Origin: Cruorifilaria tuberocauda
Taxonomy: Eukaryota > Nematoda > Chromadorea > Rhabditida > Onchocercidae
Direction: 5' to 3'
NCBI GenBank assembly: GCA_013365365.1
Contig: JABVXU010000197.1
Coordinates: 33,214 to 97,213, forward strand
DNA length: 64,000 nucleotides
The notes beneath the pieces are model-generated. The model did no database searches. It had not been told where the DNA came from and saw only the letters and a program-made list of their open reading frames with translations. Positions 1-14,400 of the stretch are shown here, piece by piece (the stretch's first letter is position 1; every line of letters begins with the position of its first letter). Made by a program: the position numbers and the translations under genes.

Positions 1-84
1 TGTACGAATTAGTTCAATTTTTCAGTAGTTGAAGATTAATATTAGATGGTCGTATTTTGTTCTTTTCTTTTTCTTTTTTTCCAG

Positions 85-3000
85 ATAAATGATTTGCAAG
101 TACGTATTGTTAATTTGAACGGAGAAAAAGTCACCGAAAAAGGACGATTACACAATCTCAATGCCGACTTGCAAACCTGCCGAAAAGAAGTAATGATGTT
201 GTCATTATTTTTGATTTCTGAATTTTCAGGCATTTTTCCGGTTTATGAATATTTTTTCGAGTCTGTTGTTGACTGTTTTTAACGTTATTCTCAAAATTTT
301 TAGAAAAATCGATTCTCATTTTTAATTATTGACAAATGATTCAAGCCTTTTTTAGCTGGAATCCTGGAAGGAAAGGCATAACCAAGCTTTAATTTCGCTG
401 GGTAAATTTGGACCCGAAAGAGTGGTTGCTTTAAAGTATACTTTTTTTATTTTGTTTTTTTAACTGCTTTGATATTTTGATTTTATATTCATGTTTTTTA
501 TGTTTTAACTTTTGATGTGTCCTTATTTTTCTTCTTCCTTGTTGATCTTGATATTTTGATTAAAATTCATAAAATTTTTTCCGCCAAAAACTCTTTTTAT
601 TTTAGTAACGAAGTTGAGTCACTGAAACGCAGACTGAACTTAATAACAACAGAGCGTGATTCGTTAAAAAGAGAGATCGAAAAATCTGTTCAAGAATTGA
701 CATCTAAGTAGGTTTTTATGTTCATTGATGATCTTGCACTGTTTAACCAATGTTCAATCAACTCTGCTTCTTACAGTGAATAGAAAATTCATTATAAAAT
801 ATTTGATCCTCACGCAATAAGTCAAAGTTTTCATATTTTCCCTAGATGATATCAGAATCTTTTTGCATTTGGAACAGTTTTTGTAGGGATTTGAATATAT
901 TTATTATTTACTCCAGTAATATTACTTTTTCAATGAAAATTGTTTTTAGAGAAGCATTGGTGGATGTGCAGAACAAATTCGATGAAAGTGAATCAGAACG
1001 GCTTAAATTATCGGCAAAGTTTGAGCAAGCTAGAGTGATTGCACGTCGATATAGATTGAAATCTCAAACACTGGAGAAAGAGGTTGAGGGATTGAAAACA
1101 ATGTTGGCTGAGAAATCACTGGTAGAAGAGGAAAATACCACTGAAACTGCAAAACTGAAACAGGAGTTGCTTGCATTACGTGCTGAGGTTGAGAAGCAGA
1201 AGCAACAGGTAATGATTCTCTATTTTTAAATGCAATTGCTGCACAGATGTTTCATGAAACTTTCAGTTTTCGGTTTGGGTTTTCAAATGCTGTTATCGCA
1301 AGGATTTATCATAAAGAGTTAAAGACAAATGTTAGCATTCCTTCATTGCTAATCACTGAATTTGAATGCTTTTGTAAATTCTTTCAGAAAGTAATGCTCC
1401 GAACTGGCTGGCCGGTTGACGCTGGAACTGGTGGTACCCAACCAACTAAAGCAAGCACAATCCTTCAAACACAGTTGAAACAGTTGGAAGGACTCAATCA
1501 GCAGAATAAGGTCGGAATTTATTGTTTTTCTAACATATAAATCAATTGGAGTTTAGTTTCAATAATTGTTGTTTTTTGGTTGTTACCTGCTATTATATGA
1601 TCAGTTTGCTATATTTACAATTGTTGTAGCTAGATAAAATTATATGGAACGCTTCAAAAAGAGTATACAGTTTTAATTTTCTAATCTTATAATATATTAT
1701 ATGCGATGTTTAAATTTGTCATTGATTTGAATTATCTAAATTTTTCGTAGTTGCAGTTTTTATTAAAGTTTTTGGGGATGTTTCATCTTATTTTCGTGTG
1801 CTACTTTTTTATCTTCTTATCTACAACAAATTGTTATGAATGTCTTGATTGCCGTTTGGTCTTTTTTCATCAGTAATTACTTTCATCACATTTTACTATT
1901 TATAGATGAATTGATTTTAGGATCTGTCTAAGCAATTGGAAGAGTCTGCCGAAAGATACAAGGTAGCACAGGCAAAACTAAGTGAGGCTGAAGCTAAATT
2001 CCGAGAACTAAAGGTAGAAAGCGATACAAAAGGTTTGTATTTCTTGAGAAATTTATAAGTCCATTTTGTTCGATAATTTTGGAATCTCATATTGAATTTT
2101 TCATTTTAATCCTTTAATCTTTGGCAAATCTTTTTTTATGATTTCATGTGCGACAACTAGATAAGTAGTTTTATAGAAGAGTTACGTTTTCGATTAAATT
2201 CAATCACAAGCATGTTAACCAAAAAAGAGCAAGAAGTAGCTCGGCTGCGAGAAGAGCTTGAAACAGCTAAGCAATCTGATGAAGCCTACCAAGGAAAAAT
2301 AAAAGTTCTTGAAACTGCACTGGACACATGTCGTAAAGAAGTCAGCAATCGTTCTAGTTTCTCGGGATTCGTTAAACCTGTTAGGTATTTTTTTCATTTT
2401 TTATAAATAATTGATTTTTGTACCAATTTTGTTTTGCCTAGTGGATGTACTTACCTAACTCGAAACTCATGGGCACATGTTTTTTTATTATTCAATTAAT
2501 TCCTCTTAACGGAAGCTTTCCATTCGCACATATTTCAAGAAATATAATATAGGCTCGTTTATTTTAGTAATGCGATAATACTTTATTTTGCAACAACTTG
2601 AGAGTCTACCCAGGTGTTTAATTCAAAATAGAACTAATACAGTAGTTATGATTTATCTTAAATTTCTAAATAATTTGAATCTAGTTTATTTTAGCTCTTC
2701 CACAGCTGTAATTTCGCAAAGTCAAAGCTCTCCTACTGCTGCGCTCCTTGTTACCAATGCTGCTGAAATAGATTTTCCTCCTTTTTCCGGTAAAGAAGGT
2801 AGATTATTATATTTACAAATATCCCTGTGAAAATTTTAAAACGCTTTCGAGATAATTTGATGGAATATTATATGTGTACCCCAAAGTTTATAAACTCAGA
2901 AAAGGATGGACTTGAGAGATCATTTTCACTTGTTTTAAAATTTTTTAAGGATTATTGCTTTAAGGAAGTAACATTATTTTTCTGCTTTTACGGTTCTTTT

Positions 3001-6000
3001 GCAATGTGAATCATTTTATCCAGTGTAATTCAGAAACACCAACCACTTCACGTTCACCACCGCTTGTAAAACCCACCACAATGACTGATGCTGTGCAGAT
3101 TGAGAAATACGAAGATACGAAACAAGAAATAACAGTTGGAAGTATTGAAGAGCAAGAAGTACATCGAAGTACATCCGTATCAACTACTAGCGAACAAGTA
3201 TTATCATTTCCGATATACATATATATATATTCTCATATCACAGTATTGGGACTCAATCTGTTATTGAGAAAGGAACGGCTTTGCTGAATATAATAAGGCG
3301 TTTACTTCTTGAAATGTCTACCTTATTCAGGTATATATGACAGATATATATTTCCTGGATGCGACGGGATCTGTTGTAGTTTTCGCTTTTCTGCTATTAA
3401 CAATTTCTTAGATTTTAGAACTTCCAACAGTTTAACTAAGAGACTGTGCTTGGTTAATTGACATAGGAAGTTGCGTTAGCATATTACACACTCCGAACTC
3501 ATTCCAGTAGCATTTATCCAGTGGCACTAAATCTTATAACTTAATAAGATAGACATCGTGTGTGGCCCAAAAAATGATAATAATTATTTCCGTTAATTTC
3601 GTCGTCATTATTCATCCATCTTTAGCGAAGCAATTTGCAGAAAATGTTTCAGCATGTAGTTTTTGATGCATAGAAACATTCTACAAAATAATGTTTTCTT
3701 CAATTTTAAATTAAGTAGATATCGGAAAGTTTTTTGCAGAGTAACGCCGTGAGTCAGTCCTCTTCTGGTGATATTACGCAAGTACGTTCACAGCAGCATA
3801 ACGGTTAGTTTGCAAGTTTTCCTGTCAAAACTATGTTCACTCTCAATTTTACCATGTTTTCTGATGTAGAACCAAGGAAAGGCTTGTTTTCACCGTGACA
3901 CGTATCAATGTCGGAAACCTTATAATACTGAATTTAGTCTAAGGTTTCATTACAGTGGTATGATTTGATAATTAGTTCAAATTGATTTGTAGATTTTAAC
4001 ATAATATTCTTTATAGTTTCTTCGGGGAATGGTGACGGAGCGAATATCATTACAAGCAGTGTAGCAAGTGGTGACGCATCAATTGCGATGCAAGGAATCG
4101 TATCGCAGGTGGAGTCCCAGTCGATTTTGATGACTCGCGATGAAAATGAATCGTCAAGAAAACGAGCGTACATGCCATCAAGGTTGCTTTTTTTTTGTTT
4201 TCATTATTATCTCCTTGATTTCCTTAGTTGAACCATCGGTTTCACTTGGGATTTTCAGTGATCAAATGGAAACTGGTTCAGATGTTTTGGAACCTCGAAA
4301 GCGTTATCGAGGAAGTCCTATGAGTCAGGTATGATGTTTTTTTTGTCTGCACAAAATATTTGTAAATGATGATTTCTAACTTATGAAGATTTGATATATT
4401 CAGCATTTCTAAAAATACAATCGTTAGTAAAAGTGAAACGGAAATAAAATTAGAAAGAAATTGATTAAGGTGACTTGATTTCGAACGTTCTTCAACTTTT
4501 TACTTATGTAAGCGTTAATTTTCTATATTTTTAAGGTTTCCACAAGTGGTCGTTTCATGAAGTCAGGAAGTGAATTACGAGTTGACATCGAGCAGCATGC
4601 TACAGATGAAGCCGAACATGAGCATCAAGAAAATGGTTAGTTTGACGAGCAAAATGAAAATGATCCTTTTAGTACATACAATACTACTGTCAGTACCAAT
4701 TAACAAGTGTTTAATTGATGTTGAATTATCTTTTGAGTTGAAACAACTACAAATCCTGAGGGCGATCGATCAGACAGCATGAAGACAAATGAAACCGAGA
4801 AAAATACTAAGTCGGCTATTGAAGTCCAGGTTTTTTTTTTCAGAATTTCTTAACTTTGGTCTTTTACTGCCTCTAATTTTTTAGATTTAAATACTATATT
4901 ATAATGAGTGATTTAGTTTAGTTACGATTCACTTCATTTTTTTTTTTTGATATATTTACATCATTAAAATTTTTGAAATAGCATGTGCATAGATTGCTTA
5001 ATACTATTTTTTGCTGTTTAATTTCTAGAATTTCATTAATTTTACAGGAAATGAGTGCAGATGTCAGTTATGAGATGGTTGGTGAGGGAATAGCGCAGGA
5101 AGAAGGGCGTGATGAAGATGAGCAAATTGAGGACAATGAGCATAATGTTATAATAGGTGAAGATCTTAGGCGAGAAGCTTCGGCGGATGAAGACAATCTC
5201 AGTGAGGAAGAGGTTAATGAAAAAGCTAATTCGATGTTACTCTATTTATACCAACAAAATGTACTTGATATTTGGTATTTTCTTACTGGTTAAAGAAATT
5301 TAGTGTACTGCAGTTGATTTCATTTAATTGAAAAAATTCGAAGACTTTCTGACATGGCTTATTTTTGATATTTGTGAATCGTTTTTGTTACATTCGAATT
5401 TTCCAGGGTGATGAAATGTTAGAAGAAATGGAGGATGAGGAATTTGATGAAGATGAGCCGGATGAAGAAGGTGAATTCGAATTGCCTCCACATTACAGAA
5501 GATCTGATTATCGTATTGCTCGAGTTAGTTGTTGTTTTTCGCGTTCAGTTAATTTTTATTAAAAGCAGTTTCACGAAGCTTATTGTATTTTGCATAAATA
5601 TTTAGAAGGGTTTAAATAATATATATCACTTTAGCTATGAATTCCGGTGTATATTGTTTGTGGAATATTAATATTTCTTGTGATTTTTTTTTGAATTTGA
5701 GTTTTTCTTAATTTTTTATTTTTTATATGGTAAACAGAAAATAGATCTAAAAATATTTCTATTGGAAGGAATTTTAGAATTTTCTTTAAATAAATAACCT
5801 GCAGGAATCAGGAAATAATGGTGATGAAGATGACGGTGTTATTTTAATCGACGATGATGACGATGATGATGATGGTGAAGTGGAGCATTCACGCTCTCCA
5901 GCAGATCTTTCTACGGATGAAGCGCATGGTGAGGTTCACAAACGTTCAATCATGGTTGACGATGATGTGGAAACGAGCACTGCTGAAGCTCGTGAGCGAC

Positions 6001-7618
6001 AAAACAGCCAAAGTTCGTTGGTTTCTTTTCAAATTTTTGTATTCTATCTTATGAATTACTATTTACTAAAATTTTGTTAAAATTTACTAAAATTGAATCA
6101 AATTATTCCTTTTCCGTTGTTTTAAATCTACGCTGTTTGTTTTATTTCAAACGATGCCTGTAATTACATTAGGTGTATCCATTCGACGCATGGAACTCAG
6201 ATTGGAAGCTACTGCAGAGCAGTCCGGTGCTGTGTTGCATATGGATTCATCAACGTCACAGGCTTTTAGTGCAGATCATATGGGTGAAAGTGACACAAGT
6301 CGTTCCGAGTAAAAATTTCTTGTTTTAAAATTTATTGAAACTCATCCATACTTTTAGGATTTTTACATAATATGGTGAATTATCTAACACTCATATTTTT
6401 CATTGAGGAAACTTCCAACTTTTTATAGTTTTCAGAAGTGGAATCAAACCTAGAGCCTTGAACTGATTAATTCCTTAATAAATTTCAATGGAATATTTGA
6501 TTCGGTCGTTTCTGAGAATTTCTGTAAACTTTTAATAAATTTTCTGAAGTATCCTTCTCATTATTTTAGGCACTGTAATTCGGAAGCTCTTTATCTACCA
6601 TCTGCAGAACTTGATTTACAACCCCACTCAGTGGATATAGCTTTGCAAGAAGGTGGTGATGGTAAGATGTTGAAACTGAATAAATCTGAATTTTAATGGA
6701 AAAAATAAATTTAATGAAGTCTTAAATTTCAAGAAATTACAGTAACATTGGTTCATTTAGTTGTTTCCGGATCAGAATTGCATGTCGTCCGTGATTCGCC
6801 ACCGCTTATCGGTTTGTATATTTGATTTTATTTAATATATAGCTTTTGTAATTAATATTGGGAAGTAAAGTATTAGATAGTTTTAACATGAACTGGTAAG
6901 TCGCTTTAGTCTTGTCCTATTTAAAAATTATGGGACGGGAATATTTATAGAAAACATTGAATCTGACAGTCGTGGAGCATCTAGTACGGTAGCTCCGATA
7001 GCAGGCACAGATGTTGACAGTGGTGAGAGTGAACATGCGCTGATGATTGAAAGTGGAAATGATGTGGCTGAAGAAGAACAAGGAGATAGACACGCTACAC
7101 AGACAGATGATGAAGCAGCATCTTCGGGACCAAGTACATCAGACGTGTCAGCAACGAGACGTATTAGAATACGATATCCTGATATAACGGAACCCACTTC
7201 AAGCAGGTAGTGTGATTCTTGAGTGAAGTTATTATTTTATGACATGTCATTGCCATGAAAATCGTCTATCATGTTTACAAACGTATTTAGCGGTTACCCT
7301 GTTAAGTGCTAGAAAATAGGATACCTACCTTTTTTTAATCCTATTATATTGAATTCGCATATTCACAATAAATTAATATCATCAATGTATAAATTTTAAT
7401 AACTTGATGTATATTTGTCACATAGTTTTATTAGATATGTTTTTTCGATTAACGAAGTGAAAAGTTATTTGTTAATGAATCTTTTGATGATAAAAATTAA
7501 CAAAAATAGTGTTAAAATATCGATTTTTAGCAGCGATGCTATTCATCAAATTTCCGGCTCTGTGCAACGAGGTGGACGTGTCACGCTGTTACGTCGAGGA
7601 CGTGGATATCGAATGTGA
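85..7618 (+). CDS. TPR: Nucleoprotein TPR (nuclear basket), C-terminal part; 5' end outside the window
   Basis: Partial gene of 22 exons: 85-189, 356-435, 606-707, 950-1208, 1388-1510, 1921-2032, 2177-2384, 2695-2798, 3034-3197, 3740-3803, 4017-4182, 4259-4328, 4536-4635, 4738-4829, 5048-5212, 5407-5523, 5805-6012, 6173-6308, 6570-6661, 6761-6811, 6951-7206, 7531-7618. Together they give 953 codons plus TGA with consistent phases. The first seven exons encode heptad-rich coiled coil with TPR landmarks: a tryptophan patch (LESWKERHNQ) and IARRYRLKSQ, matching the region near IGRRYKTQYEE of human TPR. From about 2700 onward the protein is Ser/Thr-rich, then very acidic, including GVILIDDDDDDDDGE, the counterpart of the human VIVIDSDDEEEDD stretch. 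It ends in a basic Arg/Gly tail (RRGRGYRM). TPR forms filaments of the nuclear pore basket and acts in mRNA export and spindle checkpoint anchoring. Identity rests on domain order and short matches, because coiled coil alone is not specific. A poly(A) signal lies at 7748-7753. Confidence 0.9.
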
Positions 7619-7685
7619 TGAAGCTGATTGAACTTGAAAATTTAGCTTTGAGAGGAAACATTTTAAGTTATCAATACTTTTCCAA

Positions 7686-7703
7686 GTATATATATATATA
7701 TAT
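7686..7703. repeat. (TA)n microsatellite in the TPR 3' region
   Basis: A run of alternating T and A lies about 70 bases after the TPR stop codon, just before the poly(A) signal. It is probably 3' UTR. Confidence 0.85.
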
Positions 7704-7747
7704 GTATGGTTCTGTCTAAAATGCATGTCATTATGTCGCTTATGCAA

Positions 7748-7753
7748 AATAAA
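7748..7753 (+). other. Poly(A) signal AATAAA for TPR
   Basis: This is a perfect AATAAA hexamer 130 bases downstream of the TPR stop codon on the same strand, followed by T-rich sequence. The position suits the 3' end of the transcript. Confidence 0.6.
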
Positions 7754-10700
7754 GTTAACTTCAGACATCTCATCCTGACAGCTTCTGCAATCAAAATTTG
7801 GCATCCTTTTGTTTTAAAATTTGTAAAACCAGTGAGTTTTCACTTTTTTCTTTTTCTTCCTTAGTCTTGGTTATAGATATACATTTAAAAAAGTTAAAAT
7901 GATTTTTAATGATAATTTTTTTCCCGTGGACATATGATTTAAAAAAATTTGTTTCCATGAATTTATGAGGGCAAAAGCGTTTAAAAGTACGGACTTAGTT
8001 TTCTGCTAATCTATAAATCTACATAAATGAATCTATTCCTGCAAATATCTTTTTTTAAGTTTCATGAGGACGAATGTGCATTTTACCAGTTCCTTTGTTT
8101 TTATATTACTGTTACGATCTTTATGTCGTTCAGTTTTTTTTTCTGTGAGAATAAATTTATGTTGCTTTTCACAATATTTCACTTTGTGCTTCGACCAAAG
8201 ATCAACAGTGAAACTATTCATAAGTCATTGGTAAGTGAAGAATTGTTTCCGGCGTCTGAAAGAATGAGATTTGTGGGGCAACCAAAGATATGAAAGCTGT
8301 TTCTAGCTCGATTTCATTGTGTCCTTGGTTGCAAATGCTTCATTTGAAACGACAGGTGAGTGTCGCGACATTTTTTGCAAGAATACTGGATTGCCTTTCA
8401 CTTAGACTAAAAACCTGTTATTGGTTTAGAATGGTTTTGTTGGGGTCACGGGATTGGATTCTGGTGAAAGATAATTTCAGAATTTTGAGTTGGTGTTGGA
8501 ATGTTAGTGGATAATTAATTCATTTCAATGAATAACTCTAAGCTTGATTAATCGGTTAATCAGCATGTGATTTTTTGTAGAAGGAAGGATGATGCGCATC
8601 AAAAATCCAGCTTAATATGTGTCTGAAATTACAACTTTGGCATGAATTTCCATATTTCACTTTAACCTGTTCTAATTATTTTTGATTAATCATTATTATA
8701 GTGTTTAGAAACTTGATAAAATTTTATCATTAATCAATAATCACTAAATTGATGCATTTTTGAGTCATCCATGGAAACCTGTTTTTCCAAAAAAGGAAAA
8801 ATCTATTTCTAATGAAACATTCAACAGTGATCGATATGGAAGTATAGCATGACACTAATATTTTGCTAAATGAAACATTTGTAAGTCATAAAATTTATAT
8901 TAAATATCCTCATCAAACAGTCTAAGAGTATTGAATAATCAAAATGTTACTTAATAATTTAATTGCAATATCTGTCTGCTAGTCTGAATTTTTCTTATAT
9001 TTTCTTTTCAACAGTGATTTTGATATGCACAACAAAAAAATACAATAATACTAGTAAATGACATTTTATACTTAAATTATGAAATTTGCAGTAATCAAGA
9101 TTGAAAAGAAGAGAAGAAAAAAGTAAACATAGAAACGCAACACACTGTTTTTCTATAAATGCTTGATAAGCATAATGAATATTACGAAATAATTTGATAG
9201 TTATCAGCATTTATGAAAATTTTGCAAATCATTCATCGGTCGCTTACGTTCACATAATCACGTTGGAAAATATCATACTATGCTCAATCATAATCATTCC
9301 TAATGATCAATGTGAGATTCTAATTACTTTCATAATGCTCATCAAAATTATCTCAACGAGGGATTTTTTTGGATTTTTCAAATGGTACGTAAACTTATTA
9401 ATTTTGGTGTATAGTTTATTTTTAAGAAGGTGAAAAAAATAATATTTGCTGATTGAAAAGTAAGAAATTCATTTAAGTACTCCTGTAAACCTTTCCATTC
9501 GCTTTCTTTCCTCTTTGTTCTGCTGATAAACATCGCAACTATTGATAATGTTTTTGTGGAATAAATTCCCAATGTTAAAATTGAAATTCTATTTAGAGAT
9601 CAATTAAGTATCAGAAATTTTTCTATAGGAAATTTTTATTTTTTTGAAATTCGAATCATCAAATTTATGGTTCATTAATTTTCAGCTTTTTTCTACCATT
9701 TCTTTTAGAAAATATTCTTTCATTAGTACTAAAAATGACAAAATTGAGAAAAAATTAAAAAAAAATTCATCTATTTTTGTCAAATCAATAATTCTGATGA
9801 CACATGAATAACAGCTGATCGATATCTTTATCTTTTCAAAATACTTATTCCATTTTCTTTTCACTTCAACTGTACATTATATTGACCAGTGGATATCCTG
9901 ATGAAAAAAGGCTGCTTTTTTCTTTTCAAAAAAAGAATTTTTTTTAATAAAAGAATCAATTAGTTGAATTTATTATTTATAAAATGAAAAAATCGTCAGT
10001 TGTGATAAGTTAGAGAGTAAAAATTGACAAGAAGAATTGAAAGAGGGAAAAGGGGAAAAGAAATTGCTTCATAAAAATACTATTAAATTCTCTTTAAAAA
10101 AGAAGAAAGAAAAAGCTGTTGTTGTTGTTCTCTATTCATTAACTAAGCATTTTGTTTCATTCCATTTCATTCAGTCACGTGTTTGTTTATTGAATTCTTA
10201 GAGTTTTGCTATTTGACAAGATATGATTGAGGATGTACTGGAGAATGCAACGGTTGAGATCAATGGAAACTCTGATCGGAAGCCGATCAGTTGCAAAGAA
10301 GTGAAGTTGAACTGTCTCATACGGAAGCCTCGTGTCAATCTTCACCTTTCCTATTCGTTTGTTGAGAAAAATGAAATTCTCTCATCGCTACCGCTGACGT
10401 CGATTGCCTTTTTTAATACAAACATTAAAAACCTCTTCCGAACACACACACACGCGCACACACACGCATACACGCACACACGCATACACCATTTACCTCT
10501 TCCGTTTACTTTTTCTTCCTTAAAAATTCCATCATCCACCCATCATTCTCCTTCCTTCATCGTTTTTCCTGCCATAGCTGCGCGTAATTTCCGATTCCTT
10601 CAGTTGTGATAAGAATTTTCGCCCATCTTGTAACCTTTCCCTCTCTCTCCCTTCCCCTTCCACTCTCGGTACTCTCCTCCAATCAACCCATGCAAACAAA

Positions 10701-11441
10701 TTACCAATTTGATATTTGTAAACGATGAACAATGTTTTATCAGCAATCGAAGTATTTTTTTAAACATTTCTTGTCAGTGAAAAATATCGTGAAATTTGCC
10801 ATTCACGATGTGAGTAAAATATTAAAATTTCATTAAATTTTTCACTTCCAGCTATTTCCAAAAATTTAATTTAAAATCACATTATTATGATTTTTAGTTA
10901 TTTAACCTTTGATTACGTCATTTCTTCTGAATTCAAAATTTCAATTTCATTTCTTTTTGATGCAAAAGTTTCCATTAAACAATTTCAAAATCAATCTATT
11001 ATGGAAATCTGAACAGAGCCATGCTAATAAAAAAGTTCAATTCCTTTTCATTTTATCAGAATGTATCGCTATTACCATAGGAAAAAAAGTGAATTATTAT
11101 CTCCAGATAAAAGCTTTAACAAGCAGTATTTTGAAATGGAAAGAACTTACTAAAATGCTAAGTGGAATGGGTACACACAACATTTTTGTCTTCTGATATA
11201 TGAAATTAGTTTTTCTTTTTCCACTTCATAATTTTCCAAACTCGTCTTGACAATTTAGTTTGGTTCATTTTTTCGAAACTTCATACATAACAAACCTGTC
11301 TTATCACAATGCATTGTCTTAATTAAATATTTTCATAAAAACAACGGAAAAATTTTTTCATTTCCTGTGAACACATTGATTCACGCTAATTCTGACAGCA
11401 ATTGTCATTGCCGGATTCAGAAACAAACCAAACCAGATGTG
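7754..11441. other. Intergenic, TPR to CLC; no supported gene
   Basis: This is 3.7 kb of AT-rich sequence between two plus-strand genes. It holds a (CA)n tract at 10442-10490 and a pyrimidine-rich tract near 10639-10667, a GC-richer island that may be the CLC promoter side. Two open stretches could be 5' exons of CLC isoforms: 8290-8355 (22 codons ending at a strong GTGAGT donor) and an ATG frame from 10223. Neither has a clean in-phase link to CLC exon 2, so neither is called. Confidence 0.6.
10442..10490. repeat. Imperfect (CA)n microsatellite
   Basis: About 49 bases of alternating purine-pyrimidine sequence, mainly CA with interspersed CG and TA steps (ACACGCGCACACAC type). It is about 950 bases upstream of the CLC start codon and stands out from the AT-rich background. 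Confidence 0.9.
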
Positions 11442-14400
11442 ATGACGCTACTTACGCCACATTCTGATCAAATCTCATCCACCAATCCAAAGTAATATTC
11501 TTTTTTAAATATTTCACATTTGCTGGTAATAAGTAACTTCAAATTTATCTATCTTCTGCTCCCTCCTTCTTCCCGTTTATTTGATTATACTGAACAAAAA
11601 GGAGGCTGAATCTCACATTCTATCTTTTTTCTTCATCTTTGAATTATAATTAATTATTAAATAAGCTTATTTCTTTGTTTCTATAAACTGAATTTACTTT
11701 ATTTTTTGACCCACTTATCGTATGAAGCATCACATTATACCTTAGAAAAGAATTTGATAAAATTTTTTTCAAAATAAAAGAAAGTTAATTACTTTAGGAT
11801 CTTAACAAAACCAGCACCGATCAAAGTGATAAAAGAAGATGTGGAAGAAAATGTGAAGCACGAAGAAAGTAATGAAGCACTATTAGATGGTTATCCGGTT
11901 GATCTTGAATTCCATCATGCCTCCCACCAACGAACTGAATCTTTCCGAGAATTCTTTCGGCGTTAGTTTTATTCAACTTCGTTTTGTTCAGCTCTCTGTC
12001 CTAAGTCTCGTTAACTCCGTTTTTTTTCATCTAAATTTAAAACCTTTCTTGTCCCTTTGATGCACCCGATTAGAGCATCTAAGTTTTAAATAATAGATTT
12101 GCACGGAATATACAGAAAAAAAATCGGATATAGCGAAAACGAACAAGGAATAGTTGAAGAATACAAAAGCTGAAGAAATTGGGAGAAAAGGTAAAAGTTA
12201 GTGAATTCAGTATGGTCCAAAAACAGTAAATAAACCTGTATTGTGAAAAAAGTTTACTTTCATTATTTATTTTATTCGTTCGTTTATTCATCTTTCTCCA
12301 ATCAAATCAAATAACTATTCAAGCAAAAACGTAGGAAGAAAAAAATTTTTTAGAAAATCTAGATAAAAATTTAGATAAAAGCTTAAAATTAAAAAAATTA
12401 AAAATCAAAAAAAGCGAAAACAAATGCACAAAATAAGAGTGCTTAATATTAATAGTCGGCGATCGACAAATGTGATTCGAGAATTGATCGACAATGTGTT
12501 ACTGATTAGTGTTTGTTACTTTGTTTACTAAGGATCCATTCGAAAAATTTTCAAATTTTATACTTCATCAAATGGCTGAATTTTATTATAAAACAATTTT
12601 ATTTGAAAAAAGCTGTAAGGTTTTATTTATTATATTTTCTTATTTTTGATTAATTTACTTTCCCAAGAATTTCTACCTCGCCAGTTGCTATTTCTAGCAA
12701 AATTTTATCGAAAAAAAAAGAAGAGGTTGAGATAGAAACGAAAAAAAACGTTGTTCATTGAGTTTTTATTGATAAGCTGCATATAATATGATTCCGACTA
12801 CTATTCAGTAACGCAAACATTCGGTTAGCTGAAAATCGAACTTACCTCACATTGATTAACTATTGATAATTATTGATCCATACTATTGAGATTGATCGTA
12901 AATAATCTGATAAATGCTGTAGTAGGCCGGAGAAGTAATGTAAAATAGGTACCTGAAATGGAATTTAATGGTTTATTCCATAGAGGTGTTTCAAGCGACC
13001 ATCATAAGTAATGATATTTCTAGAGAGAGTGCATGTTTATTAACCAACTCAGAGCTTATTTCTTGCATTTGATCGAATTAATTTTTCGTAAAATTTTTCT
13101 CGTAAAAAGTTTATTTGTCGTTAATAAATGATTCATCTATACGGCAATTCATACAAATTCATTTATATTTGTGTGGGAAGGAAAGCCTGAAATAATTCAA
13201 AAAATTAAGGACAATCACGGAACGTTGTGCGTTTCTTTGTGGAAGATTGGTTCTTATCTGCTGTGCTTGGTATTGTCACAGCCGTTCTTTCAATTTTAAT
13301 GGATTTAAGTATTGAATATATGCAAGAGTGTTAGTTATTCACTTCAATTATGAACATGGTTTAGTTTTAATTTTAATCGTTTTTCCGCTAATACAATGAA
13401 GCAAAAAAATACTTTATAATGGGGCGACCGTATTGCTTCAATTTTGAATTTAAAAATGCAGGATTGATTTGTCAAATTAGAACTTTTGACCGATCAATAT
13501 ATTTCTCAGAGTAAATTATAAGATGATTAAACAAATAGATTTCAACAAAACAATTGCAGTTTTAATATTTTCTACGTAAAAGATGAAAGTTGAAAGACGG
13601 AAAGATTAGAGAAATTATTGTTTAGCTTGATAAAATATAGTAATTTGTTATCATTCCACATTTTAGAATATTTTCATGTGAATTTTTGTTAATCATTGCT
13701 AACTGTGATAAATTTAAACAAGCTATCATTAATGATGCATGGATTGTGAGACGATTAAATTGAAGTTTATACCTTTATTAAATTACCAATATTATCTATA
13801 TTATATAATGCATTTTTTATTGCTATAGGATAATGAATTTGAACTTTTCATCAAGAAAAGAAAATTCGATATACATAAAATTTGGAAGTAATACGCTTAC
13901 TGTAATCCAAAATGCAATAAATGTAAATAATTATCATCTATCAGAATTCATGCGCTTCTTCTGACCATTTTAGACCGCGTGATATTGTATGAATATACCA
14001 TAAGAAATTATCATTATTATACAGCGCTTATCGCCTGGACAGCTTACATTACCTTGCTGACAGGTGCATCCGCACTATTTTGTCAGTGTTTTGCGAGGCA
14101 AGCTATTGGTAAGTAATTATTCACATTTAAGATTGATGCATGATCTTGAAACTTTTCATTATTAGTTCATTTTTACAAAGATTTTCATTATCTTTTTTAG
14201 GATCAGGTATTCCGGAATTAAAAGTTATAATGTGTGGTTTTAAAATGAAAAATTATTTGTCATTACAAACGATGATCGGAAAAATCTTCGGTTTGACACT
14301 TGCTCTTGGTAGTGGGCTTCCGGTAGGCAAAGAGGTTCCAGTCGTAATTTTTTATTTATGGCTATTGAAGATTTCTTTATCACTTAATATAAGATTATAA

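Noticed and set aside
10223..10609. 128-codon open frame across the CA repeat
   Set aside because: More than half is repeat and pyrimidine tract translated by chance. Only the first 30 codons could be exon, and the donor is weak.
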